Assembly: GCA_021775875.1 (NCBI GenBank)
Contig: JAJFHA010000017.1
Location: 120,225 to 184,224 of the forward strand
From: Hyphomicrobiales bacterium
GTDB lineage: Bacteria; Pseudomonadota; Alphaproteobacteria; Rhizobiales; NORP267
DNA length: 64,000 nucleotides
Direction of reading: 5' to 3'
In this document: positions 1 to 9,286 of the stretch, in pieces
How the letters are laid out: each line of letters begins with the position of its first letter
Position numbering within the stretch: the first letter of the stretch is position 1
Made by a program: the position numbers and the translations under genes
Notes under the pieces: model-generated
Database searches by the model: none
What the model was told of the DNA's origin: nothing
The model's input: the letters and a program-made list of their open reading frames with translations, nothing else

Positions 1-1099
1 TCCAGAATTTTTCTTGAACAGTGGCTTGGCGCGAACCATCAGGAGTTTCCAAAATCAATTTGTTGCCTTCGTCCCAATGCGTCATACGCACCATCCCTAT
101 GGAAACATTGGTGTTGAAATCGGGAGACCAAGCCGTCGAGGACACACGGCCCACGACCTTGCCATTGGCTAAAAGCGGCCAATGCCTGTCACAGATTGGT
201 ACCGGATCACCATCAATAGAAATGGCGCAAATCTGTTTCACCGGCCCTTCTGCAGCAACCCGAAGAAGCGCATCGCGCCCAATACAGCCGATAGCGGTTT
301 GCGTGTTACAGAATCGTCCCAGTCCGCATTCGTGTGGCGTATTGTCGTCTGTCATATCATTACCGTAAGACAGGAGCCCGCCTTCGATGCGTTCGATTAG
401 ATTGGGGCAACCTGCATGAACGTCCATGCTCTCTCCGGCCTCCATTATCGCATTCCATAGCGGCATTCCCATATCCTCGCCTTCGACGTAGATCTCGAAA
501 CCGCATTGTTTGGAATAGCCCGACCGTGCAACCACCAGATCACGACCCTGAAAATTTAAATGCTTGAAACGGAAGAAGCGAATCTGGCGCACTTGGTTAC
601 CGAAGACCGCAGCCATAAGGTCTTCGGCGCGCGGTCCCTGAACTGCCAACGGCGACACATCGGGTTCATCAACCAGCACATCCAGCCTGTAGCCATAAGT
701 CAATCCCTTGATCCAGTATAGCAGGTCGCTGTCAGCGATCGAAATCCACCACCGATCTTCAGCCAGTTTGACGAGAACAGGATCGTTCAGCATGCCGCCG
801 GTTTCGTCGACGATAGGTATATAGTAGCACTGCCCTGGCTGCATCGGTCGCAGATCACGCGGGGTGAGAAGCTGTATAAGGCGCCCGGCATCGGGGCCAC
901 GTATTTCAATCTGACGTTCGCAGGCTACGTCCCAGACCTGCACCGCCTCTTTGAGGTGGCGGTAATCCTCTTCCAACGAGCGGAAAACGGTGGGCAAAAG
1001 CATGTGATTGTAGACAGTATAGGCCTTAACGCCCGCCGCTTCGACACCGTCCGAAAATGGCGTGCGCCGTAGTCTGCGGGATGGGGATAATAGTGCCAT
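1..1099 (-). CDS. dmdA: Dimethylsulfoniopropionate demethylase DmdA-type (3' end cut by window)
   Basis: Reading the minus strand from an ATG at 1099 gives 366 codons open to the window edge, close to the usual DmdA length of about 365-370, so only a few C-terminal residues are missing. The protein belongs to the GcvT/aminomethyltransferase fold. Segments such as YNHMLLPTVFRSLEEDY, QIWDVA-like VQVWDVACERQ, GGMLNDPVLVKLAED, EPDVSPLAVQGP, IERIEGGLLSYGND and NVSIGMVRMTHWD resemble DMSP demethylases rather than glycine-cleavage T proteins. DmdA moves a methyl group from DMSP to tetrahydrofolate, leaving methylmercaptopropionate, which feeds methanethiol formation. A GGAG ribosome-binding site lies 9 bases before the start. 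The next gene on this strand (fabI) is over 500 bases away, so it is a separate unit. A related GcvT-family demethylase of unknown substrate is the alternative. Confidence 0.78.
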   Translation of the reverse strand, partial: MALLSPSRRLRRTPFSDGVEAAGVKAYTVYNHMLLPTVFRSLEEDYRHLKEAVQVWDVACERQIEIRGPDAGRLIQLLTPRDLRPMQPGQCYYIPIVDETGGMLNDPVLVKLAEDRWWISIADSDLLYWIKGLTYGYRLDVLVDEPDVSPLAVQGPRAEDLMAAVFGNQVRQIRFFRFKHLNFQGRDLVVARSGYSKQCGFEIYVEGEDMGMPLWNAIMEAGESMDVHAGCPNLIERIEGGLLSYGNDMTDDNTPHECGLGRFCNTQTAIGCIGRDALLRVAAEGPVKQICAISIDGDPVPICDRHWPLLANGKVVGRVSSTAWSPDFNTNVSIGMVRMTHWDEGNKLILETPDGSRQATVQEKFW

Positions 1100-1623
1100 T
1101 CGCGTTCACTCCAATTCAATAATCCATTTTCGTTAGTGACATTCCTGTTCCTTTCTGGTCAAGTTTTTCTGCGACATGAAACTCACCATTTAGTCAGGAC
1201 AGAGAAATTCAGGAAACCCTAGAAAATTCTGTTGGGTGCTGAAAAATCTCTACTCCATTGGATATGCCATTCAGACGGAAGCAAAAAATTTACCTGACTG
1301 TGCGTACGCTGAAAGGATTACCGCTGAAATGGCGCGGCAGTACAGTCAGGTGCGACCCGGTATCAGGCAGCTTGGTGTTTGAGTTGGACTAGTAGGGGCG
1401 GCCTTTGTTGCGCAGACTGTTGGCGAATGGCAGGTATGGGCCCTGAGCAGTCGTTCGCAGCAAACTAAACTGTTGGCGGCTCACGGCACTTGGCGGAAGT
1501 GTGACGGAGGCTCGGAAAGTGGCAGACAGACCCTCGATTTGGGGATTCCCGGGCAAATATCACGAGTGCATAAATCTTGAAATTTGCGGCGTCTACCAAG
1601 GAAACCGTTCAGGCCGAAAAACC
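1100..1623. other. Gene-free stretch between dmdA and fabI
   Basis: No convincing gene on either strand. A plus-strand reading of about 50-60 codons ending near 1382 has a protein-like look (it contains GYAIQTEAKNLPDCAYAE) but has no start with a ribosome-binding site and no family I recognise. It may be a gene relic. The rest holds the dmdA promoter area and the fabI 3' side. Confidence 0.4.
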
Positions 1624-2469
1624 TTATTCAGCGGCTTCCTTTGTCTGCTCCCCCAGGCGGATATCTCCGTTTTGAGATTCCAGGTCGGCAGGGCGGGGCA
1701 TGCACATGATGTTGTATCCGGCATCCACATAATGGATTTCGCCGGTAACTCCACCTGACAGATCCGAGAGCAGATAAAGCCCGGCACCGCCCACATCATC
1801 TATGGTGACGTTGCGCTTTAGCGGCGAATGATCGCGCTGGTAGGAAAACATGGTGCGGGCATCGGCGATCCCGGCACCAGCCAGGGTGCGGATTGGTCCA
1901 GCCGAAATGGCATTGACGCGAACCCCGTCGGCACCGAAATCTGATGCCAGATATCTGACACTGGCTTCAAGGCCCGCTTTGGCGACGCCCATTACGTTGT
2001 AATTGGGCATGACCCGTTCAGCGCCGGCAAATGTCAGCGTAATGATGCTGCCACCATCAGTCATCAGGCTGGCTGCACGTTTTGCAATTTCAGCGAACGA
2101 GAAGCAGGAAATTACCATGGTGCGAACAAAATTATCGCGGCTGGTATCTGCGTACCGGCCTTTTAATTCGTTGCGATCGGAATAGGCGATGGCATGAACC
2201 AGAAAATCAATCGAGCCCCAGGAATCGCGCAAAACATCAAAGGTCGCATCCACACTGGCGATATCTTCCACATCGCAATCAAGGACATGTTCAGCGCCAA
2301 CAGAGTCTGCAAGCGGTGCTACCCGGCGGCCAAACGCATCGCCCTGATAGGTAAATGCAAGCTCCGCGCCCTGCTTGTGGAGCGCTTGAGCAATGCCCCA
2401 AGCAATTGAATGATCGTTGGCGACGCCCATAATCAGGCCCCGCTTACCTTTCATCAGTCCTTCAACCAT
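1624..2469 (-). CDS. fabI: Enoyl-[acyl-carrier-protein] reductase (NADH), FabI
   Basis: Last step of each fatty-acid elongation round: reduction of trans-2-enoyl-ACP with NADH in the cytosol. The N-terminus carries the FabI form of the nucleotide-binding motif (GLIMGVANDHSIAWGIA), and the catalytic Tyr-x6-Lys is visible as YNVMGVAK. The C-terminal third contains SAGPIRTLAGAGI, the substrate loop of FabI. I start at the ATG at 2469 (281 residues), where family members begin with a similar GLMxGKRG, preceded by a TGGA ribosome-binding site; a GTG four codons upstream is possible. It follows fabA and fabB on the same strand, the usual alphaproteobacterial order, with 174 bases between fabB and fabI. 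Confidence 0.95.
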   Translation of the reverse strand: MVEGLMKGKRGLIMGVANDHSIAWGIAQALHKQGAELAFTYQGDAFGRRVAPLADSVGAEHVLDCDVEDIASVDATFDVLRDSWGSIDFLVHAIAYSDRNELKGRYADTSRDNFVRTMVISCFSFAEIAKRAASLMTDGGSIITLTFAGAERVMPNYNVMGVAKAGLEASVRYLASDFGADGVRVNAISAGPIRTLAGAGIADARTMFSYQRDHSPLKRNVTIDDVGGAGLYLLSDLSGGVTGEIHYVDAGYNIMCMPRPADLESQNGDIRLGEQTKEAAE

Positions 2470-2643
2470 ATTGAATTCCACTCAAACCGGACAAACCCAA
2501 AACCGGAATAGACCTGTTGTTGGCCCGAGCATCTGCCCCCAGAAAGCTCATTAAATTCCGCCCATATTTGCACAGAGCAATGGTAAACCGGGATAAACAA
2601 TTGTGTCCGATTGTGTATCTCGAGACGGGCAAATGCCGCGTCG

Positions 2644-3867
2644 CTATCCGCCAACTCTTGTAAAGGCAAGTGTCGCATTGGTGCCGCCAAAACCGAAACT
2701 GTTCGAAACAACACAGTTAATTCCGGCATTGTCGATTCTGGACCGGACAATCGGCAAATCCGCGAATTCGGGATCTATCTCGGTGATATGAGCAGATTCA
2801 CAAATGAAATCATGCTCCATCATCAGGAGCGAATAAATCGCTTCCTGCGCACCCGCCGCGCCAAGCGAATGGCCGGTCAGGGATTTGGTGGCGCTGAAAC
2901 GCGGCATCTTGTCGCCAAACACTTCGCGCATAGCTTCAATCTCGCGCAAATCCCCAATCGGTGTCGAAGTGGCATGCGGGTTGATATAGTCCACCGGCTG
3001 ATCAAGCGTCGCCAGGGCCTGGCGGATACATCTGACCGCACCTTCGCCGGACGGTTGCACCATATCGTAGCCATCGGACGTGGCACCATAACCGGCAAGT
3101 TCTGCGTATATCTTCGCGCCGCGCGCTTTGGCGGCTTCCATTTCTTCCAGAACCAGAACCCCCGCGCCGCCGGCAATGACAAAGCCGTCGCGGGTTGCGT
3201 CATAGGCCCGGCTCGCTGAGGCAGGCGTATCATTATGTTTGCTCGACATCGCCCCCATCGCGTCAAATAAATCTGACATGGTCCAGTGCAGATCTTCACT
3301 ACCACCGGCGATCATGATGTCCTGCTTGCCCCACTGGATCATTTCTGCCGCATTGCCGATGCAATGGGCCGATGTGGCACAGGCCGAAGATATTGAATAA
3401 TTGATGCCCTTGATTTTAAGCGGCGTCGCGAGGGTCGCGGAGGCTGTGCTCGACATGGCTTTTGGCACAGCAAACGGCCCGATCCGTTTCGGGCTGCCCC
3501 GTTCTTCGGTTGTGCGTGCTGCTTCAACAATTGTTGATGTAGAGGGCCCACCGGACCCCATGATCAACCCGGTCCGCTCGTTTGAAATCTGCTCTTCTTC
3601 AAGGCCCGAATCCTGAATAGCTTGTTGGGCGGCGATCCAGTTCCATGCGGCACCTTCGCCCATAAATCGGGTCGTGCGCCGGTCCAGAATTTCTGAAACA
3701 TCCAGCTTGGGCGCACCGTGAACCTGGCAGCGAAAGCCCCGTTCCACATAATCTTCAGCCCGGATAATGCCGGATTTCGCTTCACGCAGAGAAGCAACAA
3801 CTTCCTGAGTGTTGTTGCCAATCGACGACACAATACCCATTCCGGTAACAACCACACGCCGCATCAT
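2644..3867 (-). CDS. fabB: Beta-ketoacyl-ACP synthase I, FabB
   Basis: Condensing enzyme that elongates acyl-ACP and is needed for unsaturated fatty acids. The thiolase-fold triad is complete: Cys in [11 protein letters not shown], His in [11 protein letters not shown] and His in [13 protein letters not shown]. The C-terminus has [14 protein letters not shown]. The length of about 407 residues is normal. An AAAGGA ribosome-binding site precedes two adjacent ATG codons (3867 and 3864); either may be used. It lies about 100 bases downstream of fabA on the same strand, and the fabA-fabB pairing identifies the FabB rather than FabF role. Confidence 0.95.
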   Translation of the reverse strand: MMRRVVVTGMGIVSSIGNNTQEVVASLREAKSGIIRAEDYVERGFRCQVHGAPKLDVSEILDRRTTRFMGEGAAWNWIAAQQAIQDSGLEEEQISNERTGLIMGSGGPSTSTIVEAARTTEERGSPKRIGPFAVPKAMSSTASATLATPLKIKGINYSISSACATSAHCIGNAAEMIQWGKQDIMIAGGSEDLHWTMSDLFDAMGAMSSKHNDTPASASRAYDATRDGFVIAGGAGVLVLEEMEAAKARGAKIYAELAGYGATSDGYDMVQPSGEGAVRCIRQALATLDQPVDYINPHATSTPIGDLREIEAMREVFGDKMPRFSATKSLTGHSLGAAGAQEAIYSLLMMEHDFICESAHITEIDPEFADLPIVRSRIDNAGINCVVSNSFGFGGTNATLAFTRVGG

Positions 3868-3967
3868 ATTGATCCTTTCAAAACCCCAAATTCATATGGG
3901 TTTGACGACCCCGGGGGTCGGTAATTCTTGTCCAAACAGGATTATTATATTCCGAATTGTGGCACGA

Positions 3968-4480
3968 TCACGAATTGTCTGTGAACAAACCCACCCGGAG
4001 GTCCTTGGCAGTAAAGATAGTCTCGCCATCGGCTTTTAACCACCCGTCCGCAATACCAAGGACAAGTTTTCTTCGGATAACCCGCTTTAAATCAAGTCCG
4101 AATTCAAGTTTTTTGATGTCCGGGGTTACCATGCCAATAAATTTAACTTCGCCGGTGGCCAATGCCCGACCCCGCCCAAGCGAGCCGCCCCAGCCGAGAA
4201 AAAAACCAAGCAATTGCCACATACCGTCAAGACCAAGGCATCCAGGCATGACCGGATCGCCAATGAAATGGCAGGAGAAAAACCAGAGATCTGGCCGAAT
4301 ATCAAATTCGGCGCGTACTAGCCCCTTTTCGAATTCACCACCTTCTTCAGAAATTTCTGTGATCCGGTCAATCATAAGCATGGGAGGCACAGGCAATTGT
4401 GCATTGCCTTGACCGAACATTTCGCCACGCCCACAAGCCAGCAATTCTTCGTAATTAAAGCTACTTTGTCGTTCAGCCAT
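3968..4480 (-). CDS. fabA: 3-hydroxydecanoyl-ACP dehydratase/isomerase, FabA
   Basis: Dehydrates 3-hydroxydecanoyl-ACP and isomerises the product to the cis-3 form, the branch point for anaerobic-type unsaturated fatty-acid synthesis. The 170-residue length is typical. The active-site histidine lies in [20 protein letters not shown], and the catalytic Asp helix follows ([15 protein letters not shown]). First gene of the fabA-fabB-fabI run and divergent from irr; the roughly 310-base gap between them must hold both promoters. Confidence 0.96.
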   Translation of the reverse strand: MAERQSSFNYEELLACGRGEMFGQGNAQLPVPPMLMIDRITEISEEGGEFEKGLVRAEFDIRPDLWFFSCHFIGDPVMPGCLGLDGMWQLLGFFLGWGGSLGRGRALATGEVKFIGMVTPDIKKLEFGLDLKRVIRRKLVLGIADGWLKADGETIFTAKDLRVGLFTDNS

Positions 4481-4791
4481 GCCGTATTTCCCAACAACAA
4501 TTATAATTCATAACCCTGTTAATCTCTATTCATCTACCATACTCATCTTTCTCGCAATAGCTGCTCTTTGACCAAGGGGATGTTTTGCCAGCAAAAATGG
4601 AGATTTCCGAAAAGGTTGACGGACGCAACCTCCTTAGTTGCAAATGCGAATGATTTTCAATAAAGTTTGTGACAGATCAAGAATGGTTGTGCGATTACGG
4701 TGTTAAAACATCGGTATAATATGGGCGTTTCAAATAATTTTTTGATTACGGGCGTGAACTGAATATTTGACAGGTAGCCAGGTAAAACGAA
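4481..4791. promoter_or_regulatory. Divergent promoter region fabA / irr
   Basis: A 311-base gene-free region separating two divergent genes. It contains a good -10 hexamer TATAAT at 4715-4720 facing irr, with no clear -35 at the usual spacing, and the Fur-like box at 4644-4662. The part next to fabA is AT-rich and would carry the promoter for the fatty-acid operon. Confidence 0.45.
4644..4662. promoter_or_regulatory. Possible Fur/Irr-family box between fabA and irr
   Basis: The stretch TGCGAATGATTTTCAAT, read on the other strand as ATTGAAAATCATTCGCA, resembles the 7-1-7 Fur-family pattern TGATAAT-n-ATTATCA, with imperfect dyad symmetry. It lies about 130 bases upstream of the irr start in the shared fabA/irr promoter region. 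This is pattern recognition only; binding by Irr or another Fur-family member is an inference. Confidence 0.35.
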
Positions 4792-5208
4792 ATGAACAAC
4801 AGTCAGACCATCAGGGAAATTCTTAGCAAAGCGGGTCTCCGCCCGACGCGACAGCGGCTGGATTTGGGAGACTTGTTGTTTACGGGTGTCGATCGTCATC
4901 TAACCGCTGAAATGCTGCGCGATGAGGCCATCGGCAAAAATATGCAGATATCATTGGCAACAATCTACAACACCCTCCACCAATTTACAGAAGCAGGGTT
5001 GTTGCGGGAAGTCGCCGTGAGCGGGGTGAAAACATATTTCGATACCAATATCGGAAATCACCACCATTTCTATGTGTCAGGCAGCAACACAATTCTCGAT
5101 ATTCCTGATGAACAATTGGAAGTGCATGGCATACCGGTTCCGCCCGAAGGCATGGAAGTCAGCCAGATAGATGTTGTGGTTCACTTGCGCCCCAGCAGAG
5201 ACGCCTGA
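4792..5208 (+). CDS. irr: Iron response regulator Irr (Fur family)
   Basis: Transcription factor of the Fur superfamily; in Rhizobiales and related Alphaproteobacteria Irr senses iron through haem and represses haem synthesis and iron-using genes under iron limitation. The 138 residues show the winged helix (GLRPTRQRLDLGDLLF ... ISLATIYNTLHQFTEAGLL), a histidine cluster (GNHHHFYV) typical of Irr, and a C-terminal dimerisation domain. The N-terminal haem regulatory Cys-Pro motif of the Bradyrhizobium protein is absent, as in many Irr proteins, and there is no CxxC zinc site. Its position divergent from fabA-fabB-fabI is a conserved alphaproteobacterial arrangement that supports Irr over Fur or PerR. 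Confidence 0.88.
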   Translation: MNNSQTIREILSKAGLRPTRQRLDLGDLLFTGVDRHLTAEMLRDEAIGKNMQISLATIYNTLHQFTEAGLLREVAVSGVKTYFDTNIGNHHHFYVSGSNTILDIPDEQLEVHGIPVPPEGMEVSQIDVVVHLRPSRDA

Positions 5209-5249
5209 TCCGCTATTGGCGTTCGGGGTCTGCACTGAAAAATCCGGGT

Positions 5250-5792
5250 TTAATTGATAGCTTCGTCCGGATAGGTGCCGAACAAGAGTTCCTGCTTGAT
5301 CCATCCTTCAAACTGCCTGATCGATATTTGGCACCATCCGTCTACGCAGCGGTCAAGATCGCAAAGAATGCCGGGGCTGAGTTTGACAATTGGCGCCCCA
5401 CCCTCGTCAGGACGATCCCTCAGTGTCAGAAATTCGTCTTCAGACCAGGGTGCCACCAAAATAGTGCGCCGGGCGCTAAGCAGCGAATGGAAAACCCACC
5501 CTTCTTCGCCGTCGCTGTCGCGCACCTGACGCCAGTTTTCAAACTCCGCGACAATCTCCACCGGCAACCCTTGTTGCAGGAAAACCCAGGAAATTGAATG
5601 GTCCTGGCCGGGGCCGCCCCTCACATTGACCCGGTTGGATTTGAGACTGACAAATCGGGGGACTGGCAAACCGCTCTGACCGACCGACCCGGTTATACCG
5701 GTGGTTTGAGCTTGGGAGCTGAATGCAAAAAACGGTGCGGTTATAGCAAAGCTGGTCAAGAAACCAAAAACAAGGAATAGTCTGATTACCAT
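5250..5792 (-). CDS. Secreted SH3-domain protein
   Basis: About 180 residues starting at the ATG at 5792, chosen because it gives a clean signal peptide (MVIRLFLVFGFLTSFAITAP ... SSQAQ) and follows an AGGA ribosome-binding site; an upstream start at 5852 would put 20 extra residues before the signal. Two bacterial SH3-like repeats are visible: one with SNRVNVRGGPG and W-V-F-L at about residues 50-110, and a second ending in GWCQISIRQFEGWIKQELLFG. Such periplasmic SH3 proteins bind cell-wall peptides. The gene is divergent from the dehydrogenase at 6126; the same SH3 / 2-hydroxyacid dehydrogenase neighbourhood near irr occurs in other Alphaproteobacteria. Exact role unknown. Confidence 0.8.
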   Translation of the reverse strand: MVIRLFLVFGFLTSFAITAPFFAFSSQAQTTGITGSVGQSGLPVPRFVSLKSNRVNVRGGPGQDHSISWVFLQQGLPVEIVAEFENWRQVRDSDGEEGWVFHSLLSARRTILVAPWSEDEFLTLRDRPDEGGAPIVKLSPGILCDLDRCVDGWCQISIRQFEGWIKQELLFGTYPDEAIN

Positions 5793-6125
5793 TCCGGTTC
5801 CTGTGCTAAGTTGGGTCTGGAACGGGATGGCGAATCTATTCATGAATTCCATTCCACATCCAAATTATGCTGGTGCCAAATTTGCTTGTCGCTATGGAGG
5901 TGCATCTGATCTCAGCGATACAAAAACTGGACCCAGCCAGCATCATTTCCGATTATAAGAAGCGTTTACAGGTTCATGACCTAGCGCAGGTTCCTCTATT
6001 GTTCAATAAGAATGGCATTTGAAAGTCTTTATTCTTCCCCTATCCTTCTGATAAGGATTGGCTATCGACGCTGGCAATGCGTCAATCGCTTGGCGATTGG
6101 CCCGGCAACAGAATGGAAACACTGA

Positions 6126-7133
6126 ATGAGCCCCGACCACAAATCCAAACCCCTGGTAATTGCGACCCGGAAACTGCCGGATATTGTCGAGACCCGGATG
6201 CGGGAATTGTTCAATACCCGCCTGAACGAAGACGACATTCCGATGTCGCAGAAAGATCTTGTCGCAGCCGTTGCCGAGGCTGATGTTTTGGTCCCGACCG
6301 TAACCGACCGGATCGATGCTGGTGTTTTGAGCCAGGCCGGACCCAACCTGAAGTTGATTGCAAATTTCGGCAACGGCGTCGATAATATCGATGTGGGCAC
6401 CGCGACAAACCGTGGCATTACCGTCACCAATACCCCGGGCGTATTGACCGAAGATACCGCCGACATGACCATGGCCCTTATCCTCGCTGTTCCGCGGCGG
6501 CTTGCCGAAGGGTCGCAGGTTCTAACGTCGGGAAATTCGTGGACCGGATGGTCACCGACATGGATGCTGGGTCGCAGAATTTCCGGCAAGCGGCTTGGCA
6601 TTATCGGCATGGGCCGTATCGGCCAGGCGGTAGCGCGGCGGGCTCGTGCCTTCGGCCTCCAAATCCATTATCACAATCGCCGCCGGGTCGCGGCCGCCAT
6701 CGAGCAGGAACTCGAAGCAACCTATTGGGACAGCCTCGACCAGATGATCGCCCGGATGGATATCATTTCGGTGAATTGCCCTCATACCCCGGCAACGTTC
6801 CATTTGCTCTCGGCACGCCGGTTGAAGCTGATTCGCTCTGACGCCTATATCGTTAACACCGCGCGTGGTGAAGTGATTGACGAGGTTGCCATGACCCGTC
6901 TGCTTGAAGCCGATGAGATTGCCGGAGCCGGGCTTGATGTGTTTGAACATGAGCCAGCGGTGAACCCGAAGCTGGTGAGCCTTTCGGCAGCCGGAAAAGT
7001 AGTGTTGCTCCCGCATATGGGGTCAGCCACCATTGAGGGCCGGGTTGATATGGGTGAAAAAGTCATCATTAACATCAAGACATTCATGGATGGTCATCGC
7101 CCGCCGGACCGGGTTCTGCCGTCAATGCTTTAG
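6126..7133 (+). CDS. D-2-hydroxyacid dehydrogenase (glyoxylate/hydroxypyruvate reductase type)
   Basis: NAD(P)H-dependent reduction of 2-oxoacids such as glyoxylate or hydroxypyruvate. The 335-residue protein has the D-isomer dehydrogenase layout: split substrate domain around a Rossmann domain with the motif LGIIGMGRIGQA at about residues 157-168. The catalytic Arg lies in VNTARGEVID, the Glu in DVFEHEP and the His in LLPHMGSAT. The GNGVDNID substrate loop is also present. Likely a GyaR/GhrA-like enzyme; the substrate cannot be settled from sequence. It stands alone between the SH3 gene and ompW. Confidence 0.88.
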   Translation: MSPDHKSKPLVIATRKLPDIVETRMRELFNTRLNEDDIPMSQKDLVAAVAEADVLVPTVTDRIDAGVLSQAGPNLKLIANFGNGVDNIDVGTATNRGITVTNTPGVLTEDTADMTMALILAVPRRLAEGSQVLTSGNSWTGWSPTWMLGRRISGKRLGIIGMGRIGQAVARRARAFGLQIHYHNRRRVAAAIEQELEATYWDSLDQMIARMDIISVNCPHTPATFHLLSARRLKLIRSDAYIVNTARGEVIDEVAMTRLLEADEIAGAGLDVFEHEPAVNPKLVSLSAAGKVVLLPHMGSATIEGRVDMGEKVIINIKTFMDGHRPPDRVLPSML

Positions 7134-7279
7134 ACTGGGGTTTTAGACAGGGTTCCTGTGTCAGTAGTACCGATCAAAATGTTCATTCCCTTGCACGTCC
7201 GATCACTGTTAACAAACCGTTAACACAGAGATTCTAAGTTGGTCTCGTGCGTCGATCAATGACCACAGGGGGTAATATC

Positions 7280-7948
7280 ATGAAAGCCAATTTCCTGAAT
7301 ATAATCATAGCGACAGCGGCTGCCGCGTCGTTCACATTCGCTGCACCGGTCGCGTCTGAAGCCGCAGACGCATCCTATGATACCGGGATCTCGGATCCCT
7401 GGGCAGGTACGAAATGGCTGGTCCGCGGACGGATCATCGGCGTGTTGCCGGATGTCAGCAATGCCACGATTGGTGGGGCTCCGGCACCTACATTTGATGC
7501 TGATGATTCGCTGATGCCGGAATTGGATATCACCTATTTTTTGAACGACAATTTCGCGCTTGAGCTTATCCTTGCCGTCTCACCGCACGATGCCACGCTG
7601 GGTGGTGCAGTGGTCACTGATCTTTTGTTACTGCCGCCAACCTTGACGCTGCAATATCACATGCCCATGGGCAATTTTAAGCCATATGTCGGCGCTGGGA
7701 TCAACCTGACCTTTGTGATCGACAGCAGCCCAACGGCGGTTGCCGGTTTTGTTGATGATTGGGACGCATCCGTCGGCTTTGCCCTCCAGGCTGGCTTCGA
7801 CTATGCAATCGATGATCACTGGAGTTTTAATCTTGATGTTAAAAAGCTCTGGCTGGGACTGGACGGAACCATCACTGCTGGTCTGGTTCCGGTCAGTGTC
7901 GATATCGATCCCTGGATTGTTGGGGTTGGTATCGGATACCGCTTCTAG
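7280..7948 (+). CDS. ompW: OmpW-family outer membrane porin
   Basis: About 222 residues. The start at the ATG at 7280 follows a GGGGG ribosome-binding site and gives a signal peptide (MKANFLNIIIATAAAASFTFAAP) cut near ASEA. The mature part has alternating beta strands, the OmpW hallmarks AGTKWLVRGRIIGVLPD and LDITYFLNDNFALELI, and ends in the outer-membrane C-terminal signature GVGIGYRF with a terminal Phe. OmpW forms an eight-stranded barrel for small hydrophobic molecules. Followed by a hairpin terminator at 7978-8006. Confidence 0.92.
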   Translation: MKANFLNIIIATAAAASFTFAAPVASEAADASYDTGISDPWAGTKWLVRGRIIGVLPDVSNATIGGAPAPTFDADDSLMPELDITYFLNDNFALELILAVSPHDATLGGAVVTDLLLLPPTLTLQYHMPMGNFKPYVGAGINLTFVIDSSPTAVAGFVDDWDASVGFALQAGFDYAIDDHWSFNLDVKKLWLGLDGTITAGLVPVSVDIDPWIVGVGIGYRF

Positions 7949-7977
7949 AAAAAGCGCCGAAATTTAGCACCTGCTTC

Positions 7978-8006
7978 AAGGGAGGGGATCCAATCACTCC
8001 TCCTTT
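7978..8006 (+). terminator. Rho-independent terminator after ompW
   Basis: AAGGGAGG at 7978-7985 can pair with CCTCCTTT at 7999-8006 (one G-T pair), with a 13-base loop and T residues at the 3' side. It lies between convergent ompW and moeB and may serve both. Confidence 0.55.
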
Positions 8007-8009
8007 TGA

Positions 8010-8831
8010 TTACGCTAAATCGTGAATCGATAAATCTTTGATCGTTGGAGCCCGCCCGTTGAGGGGGTTTTCGGGGTCCCAGCTATACCGGATTTCATGG
8101 AACCGCGTATATAGGGCATCGTAGGAAAGCAGCCGCCCTACCAGAGATGTTCCCGCGCCGGTTATTTCCTTGATCGCTTCCATCGCCTGCATGGCACCGA
8201 TCATGCCGGTCAGCGCGCCCAGAACGCCTGCTTCTTCGCAGCTTGGCGCCATCTCACGGGGGGGCGGTTCTGGAAACAGGCACCGGTAAGATGGGTTCGG
8301 GTTGCCATCCGCGCCAGCTTCAAACGCGCGGAAGGTTGTAAGGGTTCCGTCAAATTGACCGACCGATCCTGACACAAGAATTTTGCCGCCGAAATAACAA
8401 GCGTCATTTACCAGATACCGGGTGTTAAAATTATCCGACCCGTCAATCACCAGGTCAAAATCGGCGATGATCTCTGCTGCGTTGCTGGCATCCAGCCTGG
8501 ACGGAATAGCGCGTACGTCTACATGAGGGTTGAGCTGCGCCAATCTTGATTTTGCGCTTTCTACTTTCGCCATGCTTATTTCTGCTGTGCCGTGCAGAAC
8601 CTGGCGTTGCAGGTTTGAAAGCGAAACAATGTCGTCATCGACAATACCCAATGTGCCAATGCCGGCAGCGGCAAGATACATCAGTGCTGGAGAGCCTAAT
8701 CCGCCAGCGCCAATCACCAGTATGCGCGCGCTTTTTAATTTGAGCTGACCGGGTCCGCCAATATGGCGCAAAACGATGTGGCGGGCATATCGTTCCAGTT
8801 CGTCATCATTCAGGGAAATGTCGTTGGCCAT
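8010..8831 (-). CDS. moeB: MoeB/ThiF-family adenylyltransferase
   Basis: E1-like enzyme that adenylates the C-terminal Gly-Gly of MoaD or a related sulfur carrier. The 273 residues show RYARHIVLRHIGGPGQ at the N-terminus, the ATP-binding ILVIGAGGLGSPALMYL, the Arg-containing NLQRQVLH loop and the catalytic Asp region DLVIDGSDNFNTRYLVND. Only one Cys of the first zinc pair (YRCLFPEPPP) remains and the C-terminal CxxC is missing, a shortened form that I believe is common in alphaproteobacterial homologues. No rhodanese domain is fused. The gene follows dut by two bases, the last gene of the ubiE-ubiB-coaBC-dut-moeB run. Confidence 0.85.
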   Translation of the reverse strand: MANDISLNDDELERYARHIVLRHIGGPGQLKLKSARILVIGAGGLGSPALMYLAAAGIGTLGIVDDDIVSLSNLQRQVLHGTAEISMAKVESAKSRLAQLNPHVDVRAIPSRLDASNAAEIIADFDLVIDGSDNFNTRYLVNDACYFGGKILVSGSVGQFDGTLTTFRAFEAGADGNPNPSYRCLFPEPPPREMAPSCEEAGVLGALTGMIGAMQAMEAIKEITGAGTSLVGRLLSYDALYTRFHEIRYSWDPENPLNGRAPTIKDLSIHDLA

Positions 8832-8833
8832 AA

Positions 8834-9286
8834 TTATTGCCCGGTCGATCCGAACCCGCCTGAACCACGATCGCTTTCAGGGAGGTCTTCAATTTCCATC
8901 ATGGTCGCCTGCGTCACCGGTGCCATCACCATCTGCGCGATCCGCATGTCCCGGGTGATGGTAAACGGCCCGGAACCATGATTGATCAGCGCCACTTTAA
9001 TCTCGCCGCGATAATCGCAATCGATTGTACCCGGTGCGTTTAGAACCGTAACCCCGTTCTTGACCGCCAGTCCGGAGCGTGGACGGATCTGCGCCTCATG
9101 ACCATCAGGCAGGGCGATGGCGATGCCGGTTGGCACCAGTCTCCAATCTCCGGACGCGATGACCATGTCTTCTTCAACAGCTGCCCGCAGGTCCATTCCT
9201 GCCGCGCCCGTCGTCTCATAAGCAGGCAATTCAAGATCAGCCCCGTGCGGCAAACGTTTGACCGCAACAGTGAGGGAAGCGCTCAT
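8834..9286 (-). CDS. dut: dUTP diphosphatase (dUTPase)
   Basis: Hydrolyses dUTP to dUMP and pyrophosphate, keeping uracil out of DNA and supplying dTMP synthesis. The 150 residues carry the five trimeric-dUTPase motifs: [37 protein letters not shown] and the C-terminal Gly-rich [10 protein letters not shown] that closes over the active site. The start overlaps the coaBC stop by four bases, showing translational coupling. Confidence 0.96.
   Translation of the reverse strand: MSASLTVAVKRLPHGADLELPAYETTGAAGMDLRAAVEEDMVIASGDWRLVPTGIAIALPDGHEAQIRPRSGLAVKNGVTVLNAPGTIDCDYRGEIKVALINHGSGPFTITRDMRIAQMVMAPVTQATMMEIEDLPESDRGSGGFGSTGQ

Noticed and set aside
1501..1758. Plus-strand reading overlapping the fabI 3' end
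   Set aside because: No ribosome-binding site, low-complexity protein sequence, overlaps fabI antisense.
2611..3219. Plus-strand reading of 202 codons opposite fabB
   Set aside because: It lies wholly antisense to an unambiguous fabB and has no recognisable protein features.
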